NCBI RefSeq assembly: GCF_009908265.2
Contig: NZ_JAAATX020000004.1
Location: 186,001 to 250,000 of the forward strand
Length of the DNA: 64,000 bases
Direction of reading: 5' to 3'
From: Paragemmobacter amnigenus
GTDB lineage: Bacteria; Pseudomonadota; Alphaproteobacteria; Rhodobacterales; Rhodobacteraceae
The notes beneath the pieces are model-generated. The model was given only the letters and a program-made list of their open reading frames with translations. It searched no databases and was not told where the DNA came from. Position numbers and translations under genes: made by a program. Shown in pieces: positions 1 to 7,925 of the stretch. The number at the start of each line of letters is the position of its first letter. The stretch's first letter is position 1.

Positions 1-1
1 A

Positions 2-625
2 TTCATGTCCCGCATGCGCGCCATGGGCGTGGGCGACGGCCATCAGGTCGTGATCTACGACGGCGCGGGGCTCTTCTCCGCCGCCCGCGTCTGGTGGACC
101 TTCCGCCTGATGGGCAAGACGGACGTGGCCGTCCTCGACGGCGGCTTTCCCAAATGGCGGGCCGAAGGGCGCGAGATCGAGGATCTCCCCCCCGTCGTCA
201 AGGACCGCCACATGACCGTGTCGCGCCAGAACCATCTGGTGAAGGACGTCACCCAAGTGGCCCATTCCTCGAAACTGCGCGAGGCCGAAATCCTCGACGC
301 CCGCTCCGCCGCCCGCTTCCGCGGCGAGGCGCCCGAACCCCGCGCCGGCCTGCGGTCAGGCCATATCCCGGGATCGAAGAACGTGCCCTTCGCCACGGTC
401 CTGAACCCCGACGGCACGATGAAATCCGTCCCCGACCTGCGCGCCACATTCGAAGCCGCAGGCGTGGACCTGACAAAACCCGCCATCACCACCTGCGGCT
501 CGGGCGTGACGGCGGCGGTGCTCTCGCTCGCACTGGAACGGATCGGCCACAGGAACCACAGCCTCTACGACGGCTCCTGGGCGGAATGGGGCATGTTCGA
601 CGACCTGCCCGTGGAAAAGGGATAA
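2..625 (+). CDS. sseA: 3-mercaptopyruvate sulfurtransferase, 5' partial
   Basis: The rhodanese-family enzyme transfers sulfur from 3-mercaptopyruvate to thiol acceptors or cyanide in the cytoplasm. The reading frame is open through the left edge, so roughly the first quarter of a ~280-residue protein is missing; the internal ATG at 5 is probably not the true start. Visible parts are the end of the first rhodanese domain (GGFPKWRAEGRE) and the whole second domain, with DARSAARFRGEAPEPR, the GHIPGSKNVPF segment and the active-site loop CGSGVTA. CGSGVTA is the mercaptopyruvate-type loop, unlike the CRKGVTA type of thiosulfate sulfurtransferases. The stop lies 3 nt before the aminotransferase ATG, so the two are very likely cotranscribed; both can act in cysteine or aromatic keto-acid metabolism, though that link is inference. 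Confidence 0.92.
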   Translation, partial: FMSRMRAMGVGDGHQVVIYDGAGLFSAARVWWTFRLMGKTDVAVLDGGFPKWRAEGREIEDLPPVVKDRHMTVSRQNHLVKDVTQVAHSSKLREAEILDARSAARFRGEAPEPRAGLRSGHIPGSKNVPFATVLNPDGTMKSVPDLRATFEAAGVDLTKPAITTCGSGVTAAVLSLALERIGHRNHSLYDGSWAEWGMFDDLPVEKG

Positions 626-628
626 ACC

Positions 629-1810
629 ATGTTCGACCAGCTGAAGGCGCAGCCGCAGGACAAGATCCTGCAACTCATCGCCATGTATCGCGACGACCCG
701 CGCACGACCAAGATCGACCTTGGCGTCGGCGTCTACAAGGACGCCACCGGCCTGACCCCCGTCATGCGCGCCGTCAAGGCCGCGGAAAAGAAGCTGTGGG
801 AAACCGAGACGACCAAGACCTACACGGGTCTTGCGGGCGAACCGGCCTGTAACGCGGCCCTCTCCTCCATGATCCTCTGTGATGCCGTGGCCGCCGACCG
901 CATCGCCTCCATCGCCACGCCGGGCGGCACGGGCGCGATCCGGCAGGCGCTGGAACTGATCCGCCTTGCCACCCCCGATGCCACCGTCTGGATTTCCAAC
1001 CCGACATGGCCGAACCACCCGTCCATCATCAAATTCCTCGGGATGAAGATGGCCGAATACCGCTATTTCGACGCGGCCACGCGCGGCGTCGATTTCGCGG
1101 GGCTGATGGCCGACCTCGCCACGGTCAAGGCGGGCGATGTGGTGCTGCTGCATGGCTGCTGCCACAACCCCACCGGCGCGAACCTCGACGCCGCCCAGTG
1201 GGATCAGGTCATCGCGCTCCTCGCGCAGCGCGGCGCGATCCCGCTGGTGGACCTTGCCTATCAGGGCTTCGGTGACGGCCTCGACGCCGATGCCGCCGCC
1301 ACGCGCAAGATCGCGGCGGCCTTCCCCGAAGTGCTGATCGCCGCCTCCTGCTCCAAGAATTTCGGCATCTACCGCGAACGCACCGGCATCCTGATCGGCA
1401 TCGGCGCCGCTGCGGGCAAGGGCGTGCTGCAGGGCAACCTGAACTTCCTCAACCGCCAGAACTTCAGCTTCCCGCCCGACCACGGCGCGCGTCTGGTGAC
1501 CATGATCCTCGAGGATGCGGCGCTCAAGGCCGACTGGATGGCGGAACTGGAAGAGGTGCGGCTCAACATGCTCACCCTGCGCCAGTCGCTGGCGGACGAG
1601 TTGCGCCGCGCCACCAACTCCGACCGCTTCGACTTCGTCGCCACCCATCGCGGCATGTTCAGCCGCCTCGGCCTGACCGAGGCGCAGGTGAACACCCTGC
1701 GCGAAGATTACGCGATCTACATGGTGGGCGACAGCCGCATCAACATCGCGGGCCTGAACGCCCGCACCGTCCCGATCCTCGCCGCCGCCATCGCGCAGGT
1801 CGCGGGCTGA
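629..1810 (+). CDS. tyrB: Aromatic amino acid / aspartate aminotransferase (class I)
   Basis: This PLP enzyme moves amino groups between aromatic amino acids or aspartate and 2-oxoglutarate. It has 393 residues, the usual length for the TyrB/AspC I-alpha subgroup. It opens with the typical substrate-loop sequence KIDLGVGVYKD, followed by the HNPTG motif (within HGCCHNPTGANLD) and the PLP-lysine segment SCSKNFGIYRERTG. The C-terminal arginine region RINIAGLN matches the substrate carboxylate site. The ATG starts 3 nt after the sulfurtransferase stop. Downstream come a hairpin cluster and a good intrinsic terminator shared with the convergent amtB. TyrB and AspC cannot be separated with certainty by eye; aromatic preference is inferred from family similarity. 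Confidence 0.9.
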   Translation: MFDQLKAQPQDKILQLIAMYRDDPRTTKIDLGVGVYKDATGLTPVMRAVKAAEKKLWETETTKTYTGLAGEPACNAALSSMILCDAVAADRIASIATPGGTGAIRQALELIRLATPDATVWISNPTWPNHPSIIKFLGMKMAEYRYFDAATRGVDFAGLMADLATVKAGDVVLLHGCCHNPTGANLDAAQWDQVIALLAQRGAIPLVDLAYQGFGDGLDADAAATRKIAAAFPEVLIAASCSKNFGIYRERTGILIGIGAAAGKGVLQGNLNFLNRQNFSFPPDHGARLVTMILEDAALKADWMAELEEVRLNMLTLRQSLADELRRATNSDRFDFVATHRGMFSRLGLTEAQVNTLREDYAIYMVGDSRINIAGLNARTVPILAAAIAQVAG

Positions 1811-1819
1811 CAAGGCCCC

Positions 1820-1873
1820 GATCCTTCGCCAGAAGGATCGCCCCCAAGATTTTTCGCAGAAAAATCTTGCCCC
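1820..1873. repeat. Hairpin cluster A1 (two palindromes with GCCCC spacers)
   Basis: Two adjacent palindromes. GATCCTTC/GAAGGATC has a GCCA loop at 1820-1839 and is followed by GCCCCC. AAGATTTTTC/GAAAAATCTT has a GCA loop at 1846-1868 and is followed by GCCCC. Clusters of the same design occur at 13601, 42261 and 59219; the first palindrome is repeated exactly at 59309. Confidence 0.9.
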
Positions 1874-1883
1874 GAAACGGAAA

Positions 1884-1922
1884 CGGCCCGCAGGGAGAGT
1901 ATCCTGCGGGCCGTTCTTCTTT
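1884..1922 (+). terminator. Intrinsic terminator after tyrB
   Basis: An 11-bp perfect stem (CGGCCCGCAGG / CCTGCGGGCCG) with an 8-nt loop is followed by a T-rich tract (TTCTTCTTT). It lies between the convergent tyrB and amtB genes and has the right polarity for tyrB. Confidence 0.85.
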
Positions 1923-1997
1923 GCGCGGCAGGGGCGGGAGGAGGAAGCCCCGACGCGCCGGTGACGGGGGGCCGCCCGAAGGCAGCCCCGCCGCAGA

Positions 1998-3353
1998 TCA
2001 CGAATGGTAGGCCTGCTCGCCATGCGAGGCGAGGTCGAGACCCTGACGCTCGGTATCGTTGTCCACGCGCAGGCCGATCGTCATGTCGATCGCCTTGAAC
2101 AGGACAAAGGACACCACACCCGACCAGACAACCGTGATCAGCACGCCCTCGATCTGGATCCAGAGCTGCGACATCATCGCATAGTCGTCGCCCTTCACCC
2201 CGCCAAAGGCGGCGGCAGAGAAGACGCCGGTCAGAACCGCGCCGACGATCCCGCCCACGCCGTGGATGCCGAAGACGTCGAGGCTGTCGTCATACTTCAT
2301 CTTCTGCTTCACGACCGTCACGAAGAAGTAGCAGCAGAGCGAGGCCAGCACCCCCAGCAGGATCGCACCCATCGGGCCGATCGTGCCGCAGGCGGGCGTC
2401 ACGGCGACCAGACCCGCCACCATGCCCGAAGCCGCGCCCAGCATCGACGCCTTGCCGCGCGCCACCGCTTCCATCAGCGACCACGCCACCGTCGCGGCAG
2501 CCGTCGCGATGAGAGTGTTGATCATCGCCAGCGTCGCGCCGCCATTGGCCTCGAGGTTGGAGCCCACGTTGAACCCGAACCAGCCGACCCACAGCATCGA
2601 GGCCCCGACCATGGTCAGCACCATCGAATGGGGCGCCATGTTGTCCTTGCCGTAACCCACGCGCTTGCCGATCACGATGCAGCCCACCAGCGCGGCGATC
2701 CCCGCGTTGATATGCACCACCGTGCCGCCCGCAAAGTCGATGGCACCCTTGGCGAAGAGATAGCCGTTGGCGTCCCACACCATATGCGCGATCGGGAAAT
2801 AGCTGAACGTCGCCCAGAGGACCGAGAAGACCAGCACCGCGCTGAACTTCACCCGCTCGGCAAAGGCGCCGATGATCAGGGCGGGGGTGATGGCCGCAAA
2901 GGTCATCTGGAAGGCGATGAACAGATATTCCGGGATTACATAGCCCGCGCTGAAGGTGGCCGCCATGCTGTCTGCCGTCACGCCGGACAGGAACAGCTTG
3001 CCGGTGCCGCCCCACCACGGGCTGGTCGACCCGCCGAAGGTGAAGGAATAGCCGTAGATCACCCAGACCAGCATCAGGACACAGGCGATCATCGTCGTCT
3101 GCATCAGGATCGACAGCATGTTCTTGGCCCGCACCAGACCGCCATAGAACAGCGCCAGACCCGGAATGGTCATGAACAGCACCAGCACCGTCGACACCAT
3201 CATCCAGGACACGTCGCCCTTGTCCATCACCGGCACCACCTCGGCGGCGGCCTCTGCCGTCGCCTCGGTCGCCTCCTGCGCCCAGACGGGCAGGGCGGTC
3301 AGCGCGGCAGACGCCAGCGCACCCAGACCCGAAACTTTCGCAAACTGCTTCAT
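1998..3353 (-). CDS. amtB: Ammonium transporter AmtB
   Basis: Inner-membrane ammonium channel of the Amt/Rh family, about 451 residues. I start it at the ATG at 3353; the frame extends further upstream but the upstream part overlaps glnK and looks non-coding. A signal-like N-terminus (MKQFAKVSGLGALASAALTALPVWAQ) precedes about 11 hydrophobic segments. Conserved features include NTLIATAAATVAW and the two segments carrying the pore histidines (YFPIAHMVW and DVFGIHGVGG). An AAGGGGAAAGC stretch lies near the start. glnK lies 28 nt upstream on the same strand, the widespread glnK-amtB arrangement in which GlnK plugs the channel when nitrogen is plentiful. Confidence 0.96.
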   Translation of the reverse strand: MKQFAKVSGLGALASAALTALPVWAQEATEATAEAAAEVVPVMDKGDVSWMMVSTVLVLFMTIPGLALFYGGLVRAKNMLSILMQTTMIACVLMLVWVIYGYSFTFGGSTSPWWGGTGKLFLSGVTADSMAATFSAGYVIPEYLFIAFQMTFAAITPALIIGAFAERVKFSAVLVFSVLWATFSYFPIAHMVWDANGYLFAKGAIDFAGGTVVHINAGIAALVGCIVIGKRVGYGKDNMAPHSMVLTMVGASMLWVGWFGFNVGSNLEANGGATLAMINTLIATAAATVAWSLMEAVARGKASMLGAASGMVAGLVAVTPACGTIGPMGAILLGVLASLCCYFFVTVVKQKMKYDDSLDVFGIHGVGGIVGAVLTGVFSAAAFGGVKGDDYAMMSQLWIQIEGVLITVVWSGVVSFVLFKAIDMTIGLRVDNDTERQGLDLASHGEQAYHS

Positions 3354-3381
3354 GATTACGCTTTCCCCTTCCCTGCGACGC

Positions 3382-3726
3382 TCAGAGCGCATCGTCATTC
3401 GTTTCGCCGGTACGCACGCGCACGGCCTGCTGGACATCCAGCACGAAAATCTTGCCGTCCCCGATCTTGTCGGTCTTGGCGGTGGCGCGGATCGTCTCGA
3501 CGACCTGATCGGCAAGGCTGTCGCTCACCACGATCTCCAGCCGGACCTTCGGCACGAAGTTCACGGCATATTCGGCACCGCGGTAGATTTCGGTGTGGCC
3601 TGACTGGGAACCGAAGCCCTTGATCTCGGTCACCATCATGCCCCGCACGCCGATGGTGGTCAGCGCCTCGCGCACCTCCTCCAGCTTGAACGGCTTGATT
3701 GCAGCAATGATGAGTTTCACATCCAT
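3382..3726 (-). CDS. glnK: Nitrogen regulatory protein P-II (GlnK)
   Basis: Trimeric P-II signal protein, 114 residues, which senses 2-oxoglutarate, ATP/ADP and uridylylation, and binds AmtB. The ATG at 3726 has a strong ribosome site (GGAAGGGG directly upstream) and gives the canonical N-terminus MDVKLIIAAIKPFKLEEVRE. The T-loop is intact (GFGSQSGHTEIYRGAEY); its last tyrosine is the canonical uridylylation site (Tyr51 by usual numbering, Tyr53 here). The B-loop KTDKIGDGKIFV is present. The gene precedes amtB with a 28-nt gap, supporting the name GlnK rather than GlnB. A TGCA-N7-TGCA dyad about 115 nt upstream could be an NtrC site. Confidence 0.95.
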   Translation of the reverse strand: MDVKLIIAAIKPFKLEEVREALTTIGVRGMMVTEIKGFGSQSGHTEIYRGAEYAVNFVPKVRLEIVVSDSLADQVVETIRATAKTDKIGDGKIFVLDVQQAVRVRTGETNDDAL

Positions 3727-3840
3727 CCCCTTCCATTTTGGCGGAGGCCCGTGCGGACCCTTGCCCCGCCATGAAGGAGGACCGTGCAGGTGCAGCACAA
3801 GGAAACCGCCCCTGCCTGCGCCGCCCGAAACGCGACAAAC

Positions 3841-3855
3841 TGCACAATTTTTGCA
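3841..3855 (-). promoter_or_regulatory. Possible NtrC-type dyad upstream of glnK-amtB
   Basis: TGCACAATTTTTGCA is a TGCA-N7-TGCA dyad resembling NtrC half-sites (TGCAC...GTGCA). It lies in the 286-nt divergent region between glnK and the PBP gene, in AT-richer sequence. Assignment is by resemblance and the expected control of glnK-amtB; no sigma-54 promoter was recognised. Confidence 0.35.
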
Positions 3856-4012
3856 CTTTCGGTCGCAATTGATTAAAAATTGGACGCATCGCGTAAGCGA
3901 ATCGCCGCCTATGCGCGAATGCGATGCCGTCTCCACATTCCTGCGGTGGCAGGCTAGATTGCGGCAAAACCACCGCGCGATGGTCGGGCGGAACTGGCGG
4001 GCAGATTTGGGC

Positions 4013-6256
4013 ATGGCAGGATCGGGTAACGGGCGCACACCGCTTGTGGCGGACCGCCGCTACACTCCGGCGCGGCAGGCACCGGCACGCGGCGGCGGCG
4101 GCGGCAATGGCAGCACGGGCGGCGGTCGCGGTGGCGGCGGTGGCGGCGGCGGCAAACCGCGCAAACCCGCCCCCAAGCGCCCGCAGAAACAGCGCGGGCT
4201 GATCGGCCGTCTGGTCTTTGGCACGCTCGGCTTCTTCTGGCGCATCATCTGGGGCATAACCAAGACGGTCGGCCTCGTCTCGGCCACCGTGCTCGGGCTG
4301 GTGGTGCTGTATTTCTACGTCCAGCTTCCCCCCGTCACCGATCTCATCGACGCCCGCTCGCGCGGGTCGGTCACCTTCCTCGACCGCAATGACAAGGTCT
4401 ACGCCTGGCGCGGCGAAACCTTCGGCGGGATGATCACCGCCGAAACCGTCTCGCCCTTCCTGCACGACGCAGTGGTCGCCACCGAAGACCGCCGCTTCTA
4501 CCGCCATTTCGGCATCTCGCCCCGCGGCATCGCCTCGGCCATCCGCATCAACCTTGCCGAAGGGCGCGGCCCTCTGGAAGGCAATGGCGGTTCCACCATC
4601 ACGCAGCAGGTGGCCAAACTCCTCTGCCTCGGCGTGCCCTATGACCAGTCGCAATGGAAATCCGAGGCCGATTACGAGGCCGACTGCCGCAAGGGCGGCA
4701 TCTGGCGCAAGATCAAGGAAGTCCCCTACGCCATGGCGATGGAGGCGAAATATTCCAAGGAAGAGATCCTGACGATCTACTTCAACCGCGCCTACCTCGG
4801 CGCCGGTGCCCGCGGGTTCGAGGCGGCGGCGCAGCGCTATTTCGGGAAATCCGCCAATCAGGTCAACGCGGCCGAGGCGGCGATGCTGGCGGGCCTGCTG
4901 AAGGCGCCGTCCTATTTCGCGCCCACCAACAACATGGACCGCGCCCGCGCCCGCGCCAGCGTCATCCTTGGCCTGATGGAGGAGCAGGGCTACATCACCC
5001 CCGAACAGGCCGCCGAGGCCCGCGCCAATCCCGCCCAACTGTCCGAGGCGGCGGCATCACGCTCGGGCGGGTTCTTCGCGGACTGGGTGATGGAAACCGC
5101 CCCCGCCTTCCTGACATCCGAGACGACCGAGGATGTCGTGATCCGCACCACGCTCGACCAGCGCCTGCAAAAGGCGGCGGAAGAGGCGCTGGCCTATGTC
5201 TTCGAGACCAAGATCAAGGACGGGTCCAAGGCGCAGGCCGCCATCGTCGTCATGTCCGCCGACGGGGCCGTCCGCGCCATGGTCGGCGGCCGCAAGATCG
5301 AGGCAGCGGGCAGCTTCAACCGCGCCACGCAGGCCCTGCGCCAGACGGGATCGGCCTTCAAACCCTTTGCCTATGCCGCCGCCCTCGACCTTGGCTGGTC
5401 GCCCGAGGATTATGTCGAGGATACGCCCACCACCATCAACATCCCCGGCTCCGGCCCTTGGACGCCCAAGAATTACGACAACGAGTTCAAGGGCATGATC
5501 ACGCTGACCCAGGCGCTCAAGGAAAGCCGCAACATCCCTGCCGTGAAGGTCTCGGAAACCGTGGGGCGCGACCTCGTGCGTAACGTCGCCACCGGCTTCG
5601 GCATCCGGTCCAACCTTGCCGACGGGCCCGCACTGGCGCTGGGTGCGTCGGAATCGACGCTGCTGGAAATGACCGGCGCCTATGCGGGCATCCTGAATGG
5701 CGGGTCGTCGGTGACGCCCTATGGCCTTGTCGAATTGCGCCTGCAGGGCGAGGAGGAACCGCTGATCGGTGCCGCAGGCGGCATCGGCGAGCGGGTGATA
5801 CAGGAGAAATCCGCCCGCCTCCTGACCTACATGATGAATCAGGTGATCGAAGGCGGCACCGGCACGCGTGCGCGGCTGGAAGGCCGCCCCGCCGCGGGCA
5901 AGACCGGCACGACGCAGGCCGCGCGCGATGCGTGGTTCGTGGGCTACACCGCCGATTACGTGGCGGGTGTCTGGATGGGCTATGACGACAACACGCCGCT
6001 CACCGGCGTCACCGGCGGCGGCCTTCCAGCGGAAATCTGGCACGAGGTGATGGTGCGCGTCCACGAAGGCGTGCCCGTCTCGCCCCTGCCGATGGACATC
6101 CCCGAACCCCGCCTGCCGCCCGAACCGCAGTATGGCGATCCGCAATACCAGAACCCGCAGGCAGGCGGCGGCGTGCCGCAGGGCCAACCCACCCGCGACC
6201 GCTCGCAGGAAGACCCCGTGGAGTCGCTGCTGAAAGACCTCCTCGGCCTGTACTGA
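4013..6256 (+). CDS. mrcA: Penicillin-binding protein 1A (bifunctional class A PBP)
   Basis: Inner-membrane enzyme that polymerises and cross-links peptidoglycan. From the ATG at 4013 it has 747 residues (an ATG at 3980 is also possible; neither has a strong ribosome site). Order: an unusual basic, glycine-rich cytoplasmic tail (~20-65), one membrane segment (~82-103), a glycosyltransferase domain with catalytic E158 in ATEDRRFYRHFG and the GGSTITQQ motif, then a transpeptidase domain with S447xxK450 (TGSAFKPF), S505-R-N507 and K630-T-G. The C-terminus is proline/glutamine-rich. All catalytic motifs are present, so it should be active. A strong hairpin separates it from the convergent mlaC. 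Confidence 0.95.
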   Translation: MAGSGNGRTPLVADRRYTPARQAPARGGGGGNGSTGGGRGGGGGGGGKPRKPAPKRPQKQRGLIGRLVFGTLGFFWRIIWGITKTVGLVSATVLGLVVLYFYVQLPPVTDLIDARSRGSVTFLDRNDKVYAWRGETFGGMITAETVSPFLHDAVVATEDRRFYRHFGISPRGIASAIRINLAEGRGPLEGNGGSTITQQVAKLLCLGVPYDQSQWKSEADYEADCRKGGIWRKIKEVPYAMAMEAKYSKEEILTIYFNRAYLGAGARGFEAAAQRYFGKSANQVNAAEAAMLAGLLKAPSYFAPTNNMDRARARASVILGLMEEQGYITPEQAAEARANPAQLSEAAASRSGGFFADWVMETAPAFLTSETTEDVVIRTTLDQRLQKAAEEALAYVFETKIKDGSKAQAAIVVMSADGAVRAMVGGRKIEAAGSFNRATQALRQTGSAFKPFAYAAALDLGWSPEDYVEDTPTTINIPGSGPWTPKNYDNEFKGMITLTQALKESRNIPAVKVSETVGRDLVRNVATGFGIRSNLADGPALALGASESTLLEMTGAYAGILNGGSSVTPYGLVELRLQGEEEPLIGAAGGIGERVIQEKSARLLTYMMNQVIEGGTGTRARLEGRPAAGKTGTTQAARDAWFVGYTADYVAGVWMGYDDNTPLTGVTGGGLPAEIWHEVMVRVHEGVPVSPLPMDIPEPRLPPEPQYGDPQYQNPQAGGGVPQGQPTRDRSQEDPVESLLKDLLGLY

Positions 6257-6270
6257 TCCCGCGCGCATGG

Positions 6271-6300
6271 AAAAACCCGCCGGATCGCTCCGGCGGGTTC
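6271..6300. terminator. Bidirectional intrinsic terminator between mrcA and mlaC
   Basis: AACCCGCCGG / CCGGCGGGTT stem with a 6-nt loop. Five A residues on the left give a U-tract for transcripts coming from mlaC on the minus strand; the plus-strand tail is weaker. Confidence 0.8.
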
Positions 6301-6322
6301 GTGACAACGGGTCAGCGGGGGG

Positions 6323-6940
6323 TCAGATCGTCTTCAGCTCCGCCACCAGCCGGTCGATATCGCCCTTGTTCTTGTCCAGAAGCGCCCCGATCTCCGTCCT
6401 TTCGGAGGCGAGCATGTTGACCCCCTCGATGATGATGTTGAAGAACAGGTTGCGCCCCGACTTGTCCGACACATGCCAGCGCAGGTCGAACGGCGCCTCG
6501 CCCTGCAGATAGGCGACCGAGATCACCTCGAAATAGCTCTTGATCGGGCGGGCATCCGTCACCTCGATCCGCCCCCCGATGAATTCGCGGAAGCGGCGGC
6601 CGTATTTCCGGCTCAGATAGCCCTGATAGGCCTTGGTGAAGGCCGACAGCTGCCCCGCCGACGCCTGCCGCGCCGCAGGCCCCAGCGCCGACCGCGCGAT
6701 CACCGGCACATCGGCATATTTCACGAAGAGCCGCTCGAAATCGCCATACATCTGGCCTTCCGACTTGCCCGACCCGATGATGCGGTTCACATCCGCCACC
6801 GCCTTGTCGATCAGCCCCCGCGCGTCATCGACGGTCAGTGCAAAGACCGGCAACGGCATCCCGAACGCCGCCGAGGCCGCCAGCGCGATGGAGGTGAAGG
6901 AACGCCGCGAGATCCGGCCGCCTGTTGGATCATTCTGCAT
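6323..6940 (-). CDS. mlaC: MlaC/Ttg2D-family periplasmic phospholipid shuttle
   Basis: Periplasmic carrier of the Mla system, which moves phospholipids between the outer membrane and the inner-membrane MlaFEDB complex. The ATG at 6940 gives 205 residues with a signal peptide that includes a twin-arginine-like stretch (RISRRSFTSIALAASAAF). The mature part shows the family core, including the FKTAYQGYLSRKYGRRF-like segment (here FTKAYQGYLSRKYGRRF) and SYFEVISVAYLQ. The start lies inside the end of mlaA (11-nt overlap), so the two are translationally coupled. Frame upstream of 6940 is read only because it is open inside mlaA. Confidence 0.9.
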   Translation of the reverse strand: MQNDPTGGRISRRSFTSIALAASAAFGMPLPVFALTVDDARGLIDKAVADVNRIIGSGKSEGQMYGDFERLFVKYADVPVIARSALGPAARQASAGQLSAFTKAYQGYLSRKYGRRFREFIGGRIEVTDARPIKSYFEVISVAYLQGEAPFDLRWHVSDKSGRNLFFNIIIEGVNMLASERTEIGALLDKNKGDIDRLVAELKTI

Positions 6941-7754
6941 AGGGATCCTCGAAATCGCTATAGGGGTCTTCAAAGGCCGCCTCGCCGCCCGCGGCGGACT
7001 GGCCAAGCTGGAAGCGCCGGTTTTGCAGGTAAAGCAGGCGCGTCTGCGCGTAGCTGTCCGCGCTTTCATATAGGACCGAATCGACCGTATCGCCATAGCG
7101 GGCCCGATCACTCAGACGCGAGGCGACCTTGGTTCCGGTCGCGTAATAGGATTCCGGCTCGGGCAGGGCCAGCCGGACGGGGTTCAGCGCCACATCCACG
7201 ATCACGCCCACCAGATCGCGGTCCGTGGTCGGCCCCATGAAGGGCACTTCGGCATATTGCCCCTCCGGCGCGCCCCAGACATGCAGCGTCTCGCCAAAGT
7301 CGGTGGGATCGCCCGCCACGCCCATCGCGGTTGCCGGATCGAACAGACCGCCGATCCCGATGGTCGAATTGATGGCAAAGCGCAGCGTGTTCTCTGCCGC
7401 CTTGCCCAGCCGGAATTGCAGCAGGTTGTTCACCACATCGCCCGGCGCATCCAGATTGGTGGCAAAGTTGGAAATCCCCTGCTCCACCGGCTCGGGCAGG
7501 ATGGAACTGTAGGTATTCGCCGTGGGCCGCAGCAGCATCCTGTCCACCCCGCGGTTGAAGGCGTGGATGTCGCGATTGCGCGCCTCGTTGGGATCATTGA
7601 TCCCCGACGGAACCGCCGCCGGACCACAGGCGCTGACAAGGGCTGCCACCGCAACCGCGCCAAGCGACCGCGCACGGCTGCGTGTCCGGCGCGGGGTTGC
7701 AGACGGATCATTGGACTTGGTCAGGAAAGCGGGTAATGAGAATGCAGGGATCAT
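6930..7754 (-). CDS. mlaA: MlaA (VacJ) outer-membrane lipoprotein
   Basis: Outer-membrane lipoprotein that extracts mislocalised phospholipids and hands them to MlaC. The 274-residue protein has a lipobox ending in Cys43 (LVSACGPAA) after a long basic N-region, which suggests the real start could be slightly downstream of 7754. Family signatures follow: NDPNEARNRDIHAFNRGVD, LPEPVEQGISNFATNL, FAINSTIGIGGLFDPAT and DFGETLHVWG. The C-terminus has a short acidic repeat (EDPYSDFEDPY). It overlaps mlaC by 11 nt. The rest of the Mla ABC complex is not in the window. Confidence 0.93.
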   Translation of the reverse strand: MIPAFSLPAFLTKSNDPSATPRRTRSRARSLGAVAVAALVSACGPAAVPSGINDPNEARNRDIHAFNRGVDRMLLRPTANTYSSILPEPVEQGISNFATNLDAPGDVVNNLLQFRLGKAAENTLRFAINSTIGIGGLFDPATAMGVAGDPTDFGETLHVWGAPEGQYAEVPFMGPTTDRDLVGVIVDVALNPVRLALPEPESYYATGTKVASRLSDRARYGDTVDSVLYESADSYAQTRLLYLQNRRFQLGQSAAGGEAAFEDPYSDFEDPYAE

Positions 7755-7925
7755 CGTTCAACTTTTCCGAAGGGTCCCACACCACCTACGGTGCCGACCC
7801 CCGTGTTCAAGGCATATGTCCTGAACCGGGCCAAGGCAACCGCAAGACCGTGTCGATCCGGCCACGCCATGCGGTTTCCCGCCGGCGGACCGGCCGACGA
7901 TTGTAGCGTAACGAGGGACCGCCGG

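Noticed and set aside
2004-3623. 539-residue open frame on the plus strand
   Set aside because: His/Arg-rich shadow antisense to amtB and glnK.
3868-3882. FnrL-like TTGAT...site near glnK
   Set aside because: Second half is AATTGG rather than ATCAA.
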